From: an uncultured Trueperaceae bacterium
Lineage (GTDB): Bacteria; Deinococcota; Deinococci; Deinococcales; Trueperaceae
DNA: 48,371 bases
Direction: 5' to 3'
Assembly (NCBI GenBank): GCA_913057165.1
Contig: CAJXNS010000008.1
Span: 1-48,371, forward strand
Below the pieces are notes generated by a model. That model did no database searches. It had not been told where the DNA came from and saw only the letters and a list, made by a program, of their open reading frames with translations. Positions 17,047-25,157 of the stretch are shown one piece after another. The position numbers and the translations under genes are program-made. Each line of letters starts with the position of its first letter. Positions within the stretch are counted from its first letter, which is position 1.

Positions 17047-17682
17047 ATGACGCACACCCTGATCGTTGGAGCCACAAGTGCCATGGCGACCGCCATGGCC
17101 GACCGTCTTGCCGCCACCGACCGCCTGACATTAATGGGACGAAACGCGACCAAACTGTCTGAACTGGCGCGAAAACACCAGGCGACCGGCTTATCTGTGG
17201 ACGTCACTGATGCCCTAGAGCTAGACGCCGCGATGGCCGATCTTGCACCCGTCGACCGGCTGGTGTACGCCGTGGGCGTGGGCGCGCGCGGCAAGCTGGC
17301 AACGCTTGAACCGCATCGCATTCGCGACGTGGTCGATGCCAACTTGACCGGATTCTTGCTCACCATGCGCTACGCCGATGCGGTCCTCACTGAGCACGCC
17401 CAAGTCGTTGTGTTCGGTGCGCAAGCAGGCTTAATTCAACATCCGCAATTTGCGGCGTATGCCGCCGCCAAAGCTGGCCTGGACGTGGCAGTTTCGATCC
17501 TGCGTAAAGAGATGCGCCGGCGTGCCTTCATGCTGGTTGCCCCCGGTCCCGTGGACACACCCTTTTGGGAGGCCGTAGGACCCGTACCCAAACATGCACT
17601 CACACCCGGGGCAGTGGCCGACGAAGTCATGGCCGCTTTAACGCTTGAAGCGCTACCGGAACGACTTGAACCCAACCCTTAA
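17047..17682 (+). CDS. atypical short-chain dehydrogenase/reductase
   Basis: A 211-residue Rossmann-fold SDR protein: a nucleotide-binding strand-turn-helix (HTLIVGATSAMA, residues 3-14), DVT for the adenine pocket, and YAAAK (Tyr138, Lys142) of the active site. Two signatures are altered. The glycine motif, normally TGxxxGxG, reads GATSAMA, and the catalytic serine 13 residues before Tyr138 is Ala125 (VVFGAQAG). It may bind NAD(P) weakly or work without the usual proton relay. The substrate is unknown. The start is the ATG at 17047; TGaAACCCT ends 6 bases before it, a marginal leaderless promoter. It is convergent with rsmB (9-base gap). Confidence 0.8.
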   Translation: MTHTLIVGATSAMATAMADRLAATDRLTLMGRNATKLSELARKHQATGLSVDVTDALELDAAMADLAPVDRLVYAVGVGARGKLATLEPHRIRDVVDANLTGFLLTMRYADAVLTEHAQVVVFGAQAGLIQHPQFAAYAAAKAGLDVAVSILRKEMRRRAFMLVAPGPVDTPFWEAVGPVPKHALTPGAVADEVMAALTLEALPERLEPNP

Positions 17683-17691
17683 GGCCTCCGA

Positions 17692-18942
17692 TCAAACTCG
17701 ACGCGTGAGGACCGCCACATAGAACGCATCTAAACCGTCTAAGGGCTTGATGAAACCCCCGACCGAAGCTGGCGACCATGGCAAGGCGGCCTCAGTGTCG
17801 ACCTCGGTAAATTCGGGATGGTCGTGCAGGAATCGCTGAACCACGTCGGGACCTTCTTGCGGCAGAAACGAACACACCGCGTACACCAGGCTGCCACCAT
17901 CCGCGACGTGCTTAGACGCTTGCCCGAGAATGCGTTGCTGCGTCTTAACGGTGGCGTCAAGCCGGTCTGGATCGAAACGCAGCCGAATTTCAGGATGCCG
18001 TCTCAGTGTGCCCACGCTCGAGCAAGGCGCATCAACGAGGACCGTTTCAACCTTCGCTTGTGTCGGTAGTGGTTTGGTCGCATCGGCCTGAATATGCGCC
18101 ACAGCGACCCCGAGCCGAGCTTGATTGGCTTCGGCCCGCTGAATTTTCATGCCATCGAGCTCCACCGACGTGACCTGCAGGCCACATGACGCCAGGTATG
18201 CCGCTTTGATGCCGTGACCTGAGCAGACGTCAAGGACCGATCCTTCCGTGGTTCGCTCGGCGGCGATGCGGGCCACCTCCAGTGATGCCGGGTTCTGGGG
18301 TTGTAAGCGCCCGCTCCGGTACGCCTGCGTCTCGCGGAGGGAGCGCTGAGCACGAACGGCATACGACCGCGGAACTGGGCCCGGTTTATAGCTCATGCCG
18401 TCTTCCTGCATCACGGGCTCTACCGCGCCGTAACCGGTGCACCAAAACGGGCTTGGCTGCAGCAAACTGTCCAGGGACTTAGCGGCCTGATCTCCGTAGG
18501 CGGCTGAAAGCGCATCTTGCAGCCAGGCCGGCTGGTGTGCCGCATCCAACGCAGAAGGGTCGTCTGGGATGACCAACCGTTTAAGCACAGCGTTCGCGAG
18601 TCCGCCCAGCTTGGGGTAGATGCGCTTGACAACATTCACCCAAGCGTGGACCACGGCGTAGTCGGGTTGGTGGGTATACACCCGTTCGTAGGCACCGAGA
18701 CGCAACGCCCATCGCACCGCGTCGGGGAGGTCCTGGGGACGCTTGAGTCGGGCCGCTAGCAGCGCATCAAGGGCAGGCAAATGCCGGAACACCCCGTAGG
18801 CGAGGGAGGTGAGGGCTGCCGTTTGTGCTCGCGACATGACCTCGCGCGTCACTTCACGATCTAACGCGTCCGAAAGACGCGCCCCAGCCACCACGCGTTG
18901 TGCGATGGCAAGGGCGGCCTCTCGAGCGGGATCGCCGCTCAT
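17692..18942 (-). CDS. rsmB: 16S rRNA (cytosine-C5)-methyltransferase RsmB/Fmu
   Basis: Methylates C967 of 16S rRNA in E. coli. The 416-residue protein has the N-terminal NusB-like RNA-binding domain (AREAALAIAQRVVAGARLSDAL) and a C-terminal SAM domain with VLDVCSGHGIKAAYLA, DAPCSSVGTLRRHPEIR (motif IV Cys) and VYAVCSF (motif VI Cys), the two-cysteine signature of m5C RNA methyltransferases. The ATG at 18942 is preferred to the in-frame start at 19020, which would overlap the upstream protease gene. It lies 13 bases after that gene, in an apparent spoVS-protease-rsmB run. Confidence 0.93.
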   Translation of the reverse strand: MSGDPAREAALAIAQRVVAGARLSDALDREVTREVMSRAQTAALTSLAYGVFRHLPALDALLAARLKRPQDLPDAVRWALRLGAYERVYTHQPDYAVVHAWVNVVKRIYPKLGGLANAVLKRLVIPDDPSALDAAHQPAWLQDALSAAYGDQAAKSLDSLLQPSPFWCTGYGAVEPVMQEDGMSYKPGPVPRSYAVRAQRSLRETQAYRSGRLQPQNPASLEVARIAAERTTEGSVLDVCSGHGIKAAYLASCGLQVTSVELDGMKIQRAEANQARLGVAVAHIQADATKPLPTQAKVETVLVDAPCSSVGTLRRHPEIRLRFDPDRLDATVKTQQRILGQASKHVADGGSLVYAVCSFLPQEGPDVVQRFLHDHPEFTEVDTEAALPWSPASVGGFIKPLDGLDAFYVAVLTRRV

Positions 18943-18955
18943 GGTTGGCGGTGCC

Positions 18956-19615
18956 TTAGCGACGGCTGGCCATGATGAAGTACAGCAGGTAAAGGACGCT
19001 ACCCGCCGCGGCGGCAACATACGTCAGAGCGGCAGCGTTCAACACGTGACGAATGCCGCCCGAATCACCGGACGTGACCAGGCCCATGTCTTGCAGTTGA
19101 GCGAGCGCACGGTTGGAAGCGTCGAACTCGATGGGCAGGGTCACGAGCTGGAAGAGTACGGCAGCGCCAAAGAGCACGATGCCGACCTGAAGCATGCCGC
19201 TCAAACCGATTGATAGCCCGATGATGGCCAACCATGGGCCGATTTGGCTCCCAATATTGGCCACTGGAAGCAAGGCGGAGCGCCACTGAAGAGGCGCGTA
19301 GGCATTGGCGTGCTGCAGGGCGTGTCCAACCTCGTGTGCAGCCACAGCCATACTGGCGACGCTGCGTTGTCCGTGAATCGGCTCAGATAGCCTCACAACC
19401 CGTTTCATGGGGTCGTAATGGTCGCTTAGTTGCCCTTTGGTGGCTTCAATAGACACGTCACCATCTAAACCGTGACGACGCAAGATTGCCTGCGCCACTT
19501 CAGCGCCGGTGATGCCGGCGGTGTTGGCGCGCTTGCTCCACGTACCGAAGGTTGAACGGAGATACCACTGGGCGCCCAGCGTCATCACCATGACGAGTAG
19601 AAAGATTGCAAACAT
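18956..19615 (-). CDS. YugP-type zinc metallopeptidase, membrane-bound
   Basis: A 219-residue integral membrane protein of the neutral zinc metallopeptidase (YugP, PF04298) family. It has an N-terminal membrane helix (residues 2-18), the zinc motif HEVGH (His94, Glu95, His98) in VAAHEVGHALQH, and two or three further helices near the C-terminus. Substrates are unknown in the family. The ATG at 19615 follows AAAGGAGGAAG, a strong ribosome-binding site though slightly far (about 12 bases from GGAGG). TAATCT about 30 bases upstream may be a promoter; otherwise it is read from spoVS. Confidence 0.88.
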   Translation of the reverse strand: MFAIFLLVMVMTLGAQWYLRSTFGTWSKRANTAGITGAEVAQAILRRHGLDGDVSIEATKGQLSDHYDPMKRVVRLSEPIHGQRSVASMAVAAHEVGHALQHANAYAPLQWRSALLPVANIGSQIGPWLAIIGLSIGLSGMLQVGIVLFGAAVLFQLVTLPIEFDASNRALAQLQDMGLVTSGDSGGIRHVLNAAALTYVAAAAGSVLYLLYFIMASRR

Positions 19616-19686
19616 GCTGGTTGTCTTCCTCCTTTAGTTCGCTGCCTCAGATTAACCGCTGGAAGCGAAGGGAGGAGGCCGCCAGG

Positions 19687-19971
19687 CTACGGCTCGGTTT
19701 CCGACCGTGCATGGCGAACCACGTCGAACACCATGGCGCTGCGCGGCTCGCCTTCTGAATCGATGGTCACGAATGAAGGCTGCGCAAACAGGTCCCAGCC
19801 GTCGTCGATGAGGTATGAGCGAGCCACCGCCAACGCTTTCACGGCCTGGTTGACCGCTTGCGCGCCAATCGCTTGAACCTCCACCGATGGAGCCTCGCGC
19901 AGAATGCCGGCAATGGCACCGGCGACCTTGGTGGCGTGCGAGCTTGCAGATACGCGAACGTGGCCAGCCAT
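19687..19971 (-). CDS. spoVS: SpoVS family nucleic-acid-binding protein
   Basis: A 94-residue SpoVS-family protein (Alba-like fold): HVRVSASSHATKVAGAIAG, the signature EVQAIGAQAVNQAVKALAVAR, then LFAQPSFVTI. In Bacillus, SpoVS affects late sporulation and septation; Deinococcota also carry it without sporulating, so here a role in nucleic-acid binding or cell division is more likely (inference). The ATG at 19971 has AAGGAGG 7 bases upstream. About 20 residues after the SpoVS core are an extra tail. It is divergent from the ilv attenuator; the shared 78 bases contain the ilv promoter and a possible TGTAGGGT -10 for spoVS. Confidence 0.93.
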   Translation of the reverse strand: MAGHVRVSASSHATKVAGAIAGILREAPSVEVQAIGAQAVNQAVKALAVARSYLIDDGWDLFAQPSFVTIDSEGEPRSAMVFDVVRHARSETEP

Positions 19972-20049
19972 GGCGGGGCCTCCTTGAAACCCTACAAAAC
20001 GTCCGAACCGAGGCGGTTGCACCCGGCGAGAACGCAGCAAATAACGTCG

Positions 20050-20078
20050 TTGACAGGCATGTTAGCACCCCGTATACT
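20050..20078 (+). promoter_or_regulatory. promoter of the ilv-leu-cim operon
   Basis: TTGACA (20050-20055), a 17-base spacer and TATACT (20073-20078) make the closest match to sigma70 consensus in the window. The -10 box ends 6 bases before the GTG of the leader peptide, so transcription should begin at that GTG. Confidence 0.9.
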
Positions 20079-20084
20079 TCTCAT

Positions 20085-20150
20085 GTGCTTACGTCACGCG
20101 CTGCCATCGGGATCGTAGTGTTGGGCCTAGTAGGCCTACTTGCGGTTTGA
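20085..20150 (+). CDS. ilvL: branched-chain amino acid leader peptide (ilvL-type), leaderless
   Basis: A 21-codon reading frame from GTG to TGA between the operon promoter and ilvB. Eleven of 21 residues are Ile, Val or Leu, including the run AIGIVVLGLVGLLAV at the end, and some use codons that look uncommon here (CTA and GTA twice each). This is what an attenuation leader peptide needs: shortage of charged tRNA-Ile, -Val or -Leu would stall the ribosome. The -10 box lies 6 bases upstream, so the frame starts at the mRNA 5' end. The ATG at 20083, in another frame, would fall before the start of transcription. A small hydrophobic membrane peptide is the alternative, but the terminator right after it argues for attenuation. 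Confidence 0.85.
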   Translation: MLTSRAAIGIVVLGLVGLLAV

Positions 20151-20202
20151 GGCGAGCGGCGTCGTTACGTACACGTTACGAAACCTACTCAGAAGCCTCG
20201 CC
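20151..20202 (+). promoter_or_regulatory. antiterminator region of the ilv attenuator
   Basis: GGCGAG (20151-20156), directly after the leader stop codon, is complementary to CTCGCC (20197-20202), the 5' arm of the terminator. A ribosome at the stop codon would cover GGCGAG and let the terminator form; one stalled at the upstream Ile/Val codons would leave it free to pair and block the terminator. An upstream CGCGCTGCC (20097-20105) could pair with 20151-20161 with bulges as the 1:2 structure. Between them is the direct repeat CGTTACG (20164-20170 and 20174-20180), of unknown role. The pairing was worked out by eye. Confidence 0.7.
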
Positions 20203-20228
20203 AACGAATCAACACGGCGAGGTTTTTT
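20196..20228 (+). terminator. intrinsic terminator (attenuator) before ilvB
   Basis: A perfect 7-bp stem, CCTCGCC (20196-20202) with GGCGAGG (20216-20222), a 13-base loop and six Ts. It lies 39 bases before the ilvB start, after the leader peptide, so it terminates within the operon leader. Confidence 0.9.
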
Positions 20229-20267
20229 CGTAATCAGCACAAGTTCAATGCGTTTCGGAGGGCAAGC

Positions 20268-21959
20268 ATGACCGGTGCAGAGATCGTGATTCGAATGTTG
20301 GAACGACACCGTGTGGACGTCGTGTTCGGCCACCCTGGCGGTGCCATCATGCCGATCTACGACGCGATATATGACGCGGACTTGCGCCACGTGCTTGTGC
20401 GCCATGAGCAAGCGGGTGCGCACGCCGCGGATGCGTACTATCGCGCGTCTGGACGACCAGGCGTGGTCATGGCGACCAGCGGTCCGGGTGCCACCAATCT
20501 CGTGACCGGTCTTGCGACCGCCATGATGGATTCAAGCGCGATGGTGGCCATCACCGGCAACGTCCCAACCAGCCTGATTGGGACGGATGCGTTCCAAGAA
20601 GCCGACGTTTACGGCATCACCGGTCCGGTCACCAAGCACAATTTCTTGGTCAAACGCATTGAGGATCTTCCGCGCGTGATCAACGAAGCGTTTCATATCG
20701 CCACCACCGGTCGACCTGGACCGGTGCTGATTGATATCCCAAAAGATGTGCAGCAGGCGTCATGGGATGTTGACTTAGACGCAATCGACGCGTCGGTTGA
20801 CCTGCCGGGCTACCGCCCCACCGTCACGGGTCACGCCGGTCAAATTCGCAAAGCAGCTGAAGCGATTCGAAACGCCAAGAAACCGATCATGATGGTCGGG
20901 GGTGGCGGTCAGATCGCAGACCAAGAGGTTATGGCGTTTGCGGAGAAGACAGGCATCCCTGTGATTACGACGTTGATGGGCATCGGTGCCTACCCAGCGG
21001 GTGCCGACCAAGCCTTAGGCATGCCTGGCATGCACGGCACGGTCACGTCCAACCGTGCGATCACGCACTGCGACTTGATCGTTGGGGCGGGCTTGCGTTT
21101 TGACGATCGCGTGACGGGCAAGATCAGTCGCTTTGCGCCCAACGCGACCGTTGTGCATATCGACATTGACCCGGCAGAAATTAGCAAGCTCGTCAAGGCG
21201 CACGTTCCGGTGGTTGGGGACCTTCGCGATGTGCTGCCTCGCCTGAGCGACGAACTTGGCCGGCTTGACATTGCCGACTGGTGGGAAACGCTCAACGACT
21301 GGAAATCCCGCTATCCAGAACGCTACAAGACCGATAAGCCGCTGGTCACGCAAGAGGTCATTGAGATGCTCCGCGAAAAGATGGGGCCAGACACCATCGT
21401 CACCACCGAGGTGGGTCAACACCAGATGTTCGCGGCCCGTTTGTTCCCCACGTCAAAACCACGAACGTGGGTGTCGTCTGGTGGGCTTGGGACGATGGGT
21501 TTTGGCTTACCGGCTGCCATCGGCGCGGCGTTTGCGCAACCGGGGAAGCCCGTGGTGTGCATCGCGGGTGACGGTAGCGTCCAAATGAACATTCAGGAAC
21601 TCGCGACGATCGCAAAGCATCGCCTACCCATCATCCTGGCCATCACCAACAACGGTGTGCTTGGGATGGTCCGGCAGTGGCAAGAACTGTTCCATGCCCA
21701 GCGCTACAGCGAAATTATGCTTGCCGATTCCAACCCTGACTTTGCGAAGCTTGCCGAGGCGTACGGCATTGAAGGCCACAACGTCTTCGACCGCGATCAG
21801 GCCAACGCGCTGCTTCCAGAAGTGATCGCCCGCGGCGGCCCTGCCGTCATCAACTTCGTCGTGTACGAGTCAGAGAAGGTCTACCCAATGGTGCCGAGCG
21901 GCGCCGGTGTCGATGAGATGCTCATCGGCGACCAGGAACCCGATGAGGTGCAAGCGTGA
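20268..21959 (+). CDS. ilvB: acetolactate synthase large subunit
   Basis: Thiamine-diphosphate enzyme that condenses pyruvate with pyruvate or 2-ketobutyrate, the first common step to valine, leucine and isoleucine. The 563 residues have the ThDP-activating Glu in VRHEQAGAHAADAY, the FAD/pyruvate-oxidase-like central domain, and the ThDP/Mg motif GDGSVQMNIQELATIAKHRLP with a NNG later. The ATG at 20268 has GGAGGG 5 bases upstream. The stop overlaps the ilvN GTG (GTGA). It is the first structural gene of the operon, downstream of the attenuator. Confidence 0.98.
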   Translation: MTGAEIVIRMLERHRVDVVFGHPGGAIMPIYDAIYDADLRHVLVRHEQAGAHAADAYYRASGRPGVVMATSGPGATNLVTGLATAMMDSSAMVAITGNVPTSLIGTDAFQEADVYGITGPVTKHNFLVKRIEDLPRVINEAFHIATTGRPGPVLIDIPKDVQQASWDVDLDAIDASVDLPGYRPTVTGHAGQIRKAAEAIRNAKKPIMMVGGGGQIADQEVMAFAEKTGIPVITTLMGIGAYPAGADQALGMPGMHGTVTSNRAITHCDLIVGAGLRFDDRVTGKISRFAPNATVVHIDIDPAEISKLVKAHVPVVGDLRDVLPRLSDELGRLDIADWWETLNDWKSRYPERYKTDKPLVTQEVIEMLREKMGPDTIVTTEVGQHQMFAARLFPTSKPRTWVSSGGLGTMGFGLPAAIGAAFAQPGKPVVCIAGDGSVQMNIQELATIAKHRLPIILAITNNGVLGMVRQWQELFHAQRYSEIMLADSNPDFAKLAEAYGIEGHNVFDRDQANALLPEVIARGGPAVINFVVYESEKVYPMVPSGAGVDEMLIGDQEPDEVQA

Positions 21960-22501
21960 GCGTCACCAAGCACGTCATCAGCGTGACCGTGCGGGACGAG
22001 CCGGGCGTGCTCTTGCGCATCGCCAGCTTGTTTGCCCGCCGCGCATTCAACATCGAATCCCTTTCGGTGGCCCAATCGGAGACCCCCGGCATCAGCCGTA
22101 CGACCTTCGTGGTCAGTGGTGACTCCCACACCGTGGAGCAGGTGCAAAAGCAACTTCAAAAACTTGTCGACGTCCTCAAAGTCATCGACCACACCGAAAC
22201 AGCCTTCGTCGACCGCGAGTTAATGCTGATCAAGGTCGCCATTGCCCGGCCAGAGGACCGTGTCGAGATTCGCCAGATTGCGCAAGATTTTCGCGCGCGC
22301 ATCGTTGATGTCGCCCGCCGCTCGCTGGTGTTCGAGTTGACGGGAGACGAAGGCAAAATGGACGCGTTTGTCGACCAAATGCGAGAGTTCGGTATCGTTG
22401 AGCTCATTCGTACAGGACGCGTCGCGCTGCCGCGAAGTGGTGACGCTACCGACCGAACCGAGATTTATCATTCTCAAGAAGCCGTTCCAGGCACCCAATA
22501 A
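21956..22501 (+). CDS. ilvN: acetolactate synthase small (regulatory) subunit
   Basis: Regulatory partner of IlvB that binds valine for feedback inhibition. The 181-residue protein has an N-terminal ACT domain ([31 protein letters not shown]) and a C-terminal regulatory domain ([11 protein letters not shown]). The GTG at 21956 overlaps the ilvB stop. It ends at 22501, where TAAGGAG serves both as its stop and as the ribosome-binding site of ilvC. Confidence 0.97.
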   Translation: MSVTKHVISVTVRDEPGVLLRIASLFARRAFNIESLSVAQSETPGISRTTFVVSGDSHTVEQVQKQLQKLVDVLKVIDHTETAFVDRELMLIKVAIARPEDRVEIRQIAQDFRARIVDVARRSLVFELTGDEGKMDAFVDQMREFGIVELIRTGRVALPRSGDATDRTEIYHSQEAVPGTQ

Positions 22502-22511
22502 GGAGATCATC

Positions 22512-23513
22512 ATGGCCAACATCTACTACGACGACGACGCCAACCTGCAGGCCCTTCAAGGGAAGACGTTGGCCGTGCTCGGCTACGGCTCGCAAGGTCA
22601 CGCCCACGCCCTTAACGCGCATGAATCGGGCATCAACGTCATCGTTGGTTTGCGCGACGGTTCTGCCTCTAAAGCGGCAGCCGAACAAGCGGGCTTAACG
22701 GTCAAGCCGACGGCAGAAGCCGTCAAGGAAGCCGACGTGATCATGGTGCTGCTCCCTGATGAGATTCAAGGAGACGTCTACAGCCGCGATATCGCGCCGA
22801 ACCTCTCGGAAGGCAACACCCTGGCGTTCGCCCACGGGTTCAATATCGTGTTCCAGCAGATTGAGCCACCCAAGAACGTTGACGTCATCATGGTCGCCCC
22901 CAAAGGTCCTGGCCACCTCGTCCGTCGCGTGTTTACGGAGGGAGCTGGCGTGCCGTGCCTCTTTGCGGTTGAGCAGGATGCGTCCGGCCAAGCGGAGGCG
23001 ACGGCCTTGGCGTACGCCAAAGCCATCGGTGGCACCCGTGGTGGTGTGCTTAAGACCACCTTCCGAGAAGAAACCGAAACCGATCTGTTTGGTGAACAAG
23101 CGGTGCTTTGTGGTGGGGTGACGTCCCTGATGCAAGCCGGCTTCGATACGCTTGTTGCCAACGGCTACCAGCCCGAAATCGCCTACTTCGAGTGCGTCCA
23201 CGAAATGAAGCTCATCGTCGACCTGATCTACGAAGGTGGCTTCGAGAACATGCGCCACTCGATTTCCAACACCGCTGAATACGGCGATTACGTCACCGGT
23301 CCACGCATGGTGACCGACGAAACCAAATACGAAATGCAGCAGGTGCTCGAAGACATCCAGTCTGGTCGATTCGCCAAGAACTTCCTACTCGACCACCGGG
23401 TCGGCCAAACCCAACTCAAAACGGAGCGCGCGAACAGCGATCGCAGCCTCGTGGCCGAGGTGGGAAGCCGACTACGTAAGATGATGCCGTTCATCAGCAA
23501 CCCGTCATCATGA
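22512..23513 (+). CDS. ilvC: ketol-acid reductoisomerase, class I
   Basis: NADPH- and Mg-dependent isomerisation and reduction of acetolactate or acetohydroxybutyrate. At 333 residues it is a short (class I) enzyme: [14 protein letters not shown] for the dinucleotide, [12 protein letters not shown], and the metal-binding helices around [22 protein letters not shown]. The ATG at 22512 has AGGAG 6 bases upstream, overlapping the ilvN stop. The in-frame start at 22368 would overlap ilvN with no support. It is followed by an 81-base gap with an inverted repeat, then leuA. Confidence 0.97.
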   Translation: MANIYYDDDANLQALQGKTLAVLGYGSQGHAHALNAHESGINVIVGLRDGSASKAAAEQAGLTVKPTAEAVKEADVIMVLLPDEIQGDVYSRDIAPNLSEGNTLAFAHGFNIVFQQIEPPKNVDVIMVAPKGPGHLVRRVFTEGAGVPCLFAVEQDASGQAEATALAYAKAIGGTRGGVLKTTFREETETDLFGEQAVLCGGVTSLMQAGFDTLVANGYQPEIAYFECVHEMKLIVDLIYEGGFENMRHSISNTAEYGDYVTGPRMVTDETKYEMQQVLEDIQSGRFAKNFLLDHRVGQTQLKTERANSDRSLVAEVGSRLRKMMPFISNPSS

Positions 23514-23537
23514 ACGCGTAAGTATCGAGCGTTTTCA

Positions 23538-23574
23538 ACGGTTGTCACCACCAAGCGCCCGACGTGGCAACCGT
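23538..23574 (+). repeat. inverted repeat between ilvC and leuA
   Basis: ACGGTTGTCAC (23538-23548) and GTGGCAACCGT (23564-23574) can form an 11-bp stem with one G-U pair and a 15-base loop. No T run follows on either strand, so it is not a standard terminator. It may be an mRNA-processing or stabilising stem, or an operator. Confidence 0.55.
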
Positions 23575-23594
23575 CAAGAGAGTAGGCAACCATC

Positions 23595-25157
23595 GTGGCG
23601 AACATCCGAATTTTTGACACCACCTTGCGAGATGGCGAGCAAAGCCCTGGCGTTTCGCTCAATCAGAGCGAAAAGCAAGCCATTGCAAGACAACTCGCTC
23701 GTTTAGGCGTTGACATCATCGAAGCTGGCTTTCCGGTCGCCTCCCAGGGGGACTTTGAAAGCGTCCAAGCGATCGCCAAGGCTGCGGCGAGCGAAGACAG
23801 TCGGGTGGTCATTACCGGCCTTGCGCGAGCGCACCACGGTGATATCGATCGCGCCGCAGCTGCCCTTGAGGTCGCAACCAACCCAAGAATTCATACGTTT
23901 ATCGCCACCAGCCCAATTCACATGGAGAAAAAACTCCAGCTAACGCCAGACGAGGTGGTTGAGCGCGCCGTGGACGCCGTCCAGCACGCCCGAAACTACG
24001 TCGATGACGTGGAGTTTAGTGCCGAAGACGCAGGACGAAGCGACATCGATTTTCTCGCCCGTATCTTCCAAGCTGCGATCGATGCGGGTGCCACCACCGT
24101 GAACGTCCCCGACACGGTGGGATACATGACGCCTTGGGAGTACGGTGCCCTCATCGAAGGCCTGTTTGAGCGCGTGCCCGATCTGCACAATGTGGCGGTA
24201 TCCACCCACTGTCATGACGACCTTGGGTTCGCCGTGGCCAACTCCATGGCGGGCGTGCGCGCGGGAGCCACACAAGTCGAGTGCACCATCAACGGTATCG
24301 GCGAACGTGCCGGCAACGCCTCGCTAGAGGAGATCGTCATGGGGCTGAACGTCCGTAAGGACGTGTGGGGTCACGACGTGGCCATCGATACGCGTGAGCT
24401 CTACCGGACCTCACGCATGGTCTCCAGCATGACCGGCATGACGGTTCCGCCCAACAAAGCCATCGTGGGCGATAACGCGTTCGCACACGAAAGCGGTATC
24501 CATCAAGATGGCGTCATTAAGGCCATCGAGACGTACGAAATCATGTCGGCTGAGTCGGTAGGGCGTGATGCTGGCGTTTTGGTCATGGGCAAACACTCAG
24601 GCCGACGGGCGTTCCGTAAAACGTTGGATGATCTGGGTTACCAAAACCTTGAAGATGAACAAATTGACGGCCTGTTCAGGCAATTCAAGGACCTCTGTGA
24701 CCGAAAAACAACGGTGACCAGCGAAGATATTCGTGCTTTGGTGGATGCCGACAGTGTCCGCGTGCCGCAAACGTTCAAGTTACTCGGCGTGCAATTCCAG
24801 AGCGGCACCAACGTGATGCCCGTCGCCACCGTACGCGTGGAGACCCAAGACGGCGTCAAGCAAGAAGCCGCCCAAGGGGACGGGCCTGTCGATGCGTCTT
24901 ACCGAGCGATTGAACGCATTAGTGGCGTTCCACTCAAGCTTGAATCGTACGAAATTCGTTCCGTGGGGCACGGCAAGGACGCCCTAGGAGAGGTCAGCGT
25001 CCGCATGCGGCACGACGACGACACCGTCTTCGCGCGCGGCTTATCAACCGATGTGCTTGAAGCCTCGGCCAAGGCGTACGTTGAGGCGCTCAATAAGTTC
25101 GCCGCAGGGATGGGACTCGGCAGCAAAACCTCAACGGATAACGGGCAAGCCCCGTGA
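23595..25157 (+). CDS. leuA: 2-isopropylmalate synthase
   Basis: First committed step of leucine synthesis, acetyl-CoA plus 2-oxoisovalerate. The 520-residue protein has the catalytic TIM barrel ([19 protein letters not shown]; metal-binding [32 protein letters not shown]) and a C-terminal leucine-sensing LeuA dimer domain, so feedback inhibition is expected. The GTG at 23595 has only a weak site (AGTAGG). It overlaps cimA by GTGA. The downstream leuC, leuD and leuB genes are not in the window. Confidence 0.96.
   Translation: MANIRIFDTTLRDGEQSPGVSLNQSEKQAIARQLARLGVDIIEAGFPVASQGDFESVQAIAKAAASEDSRVVITGLARAHHGDIDRAAAALEVATNPRIHTFIATSPIHMEKKLQLTPDEVVERAVDAVQHARNYVDDVEFSAEDAGRSDIDFLARIFQAAIDAGATTVNVPDTVGYMTPWEYGALIEGLFERVPDLHNVAVSTHCHDDLGFAVANSMAGVRAGATQVECTINGIGERAGNASLEEIVMGLNVRKDVWGHDVAIDTRELYRTSRMVSSMTGMTVPPNKAIVGDNAFAHESGIHQDGVIKAIETYEIMSAESVGRDAGVLVMGKHSGRRAFRKTLDDLGYQNLEDEQIDGLFRQFKDLCDRKTTVTSEDIRALVDADSVRVPQTFKLLGVQFQSGTNVMPVATVRVETQDGVKQEAAQGDGPVDASYRAIERISGVPLKLESYEIRSVGHGKDALGEVSVRMRHDDDTVFARGLSTDVLEASAKAYVEALNKFAAGMGLGSKTSTDNGQAP

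Noticed and set aside
20083-20118. ATG-started peptide in another frame of the ilv leader
   Set aside because: Its ATG is 2 bases upstream of the predicted transcript start and it has no enrichment in Ile, Val or Leu.
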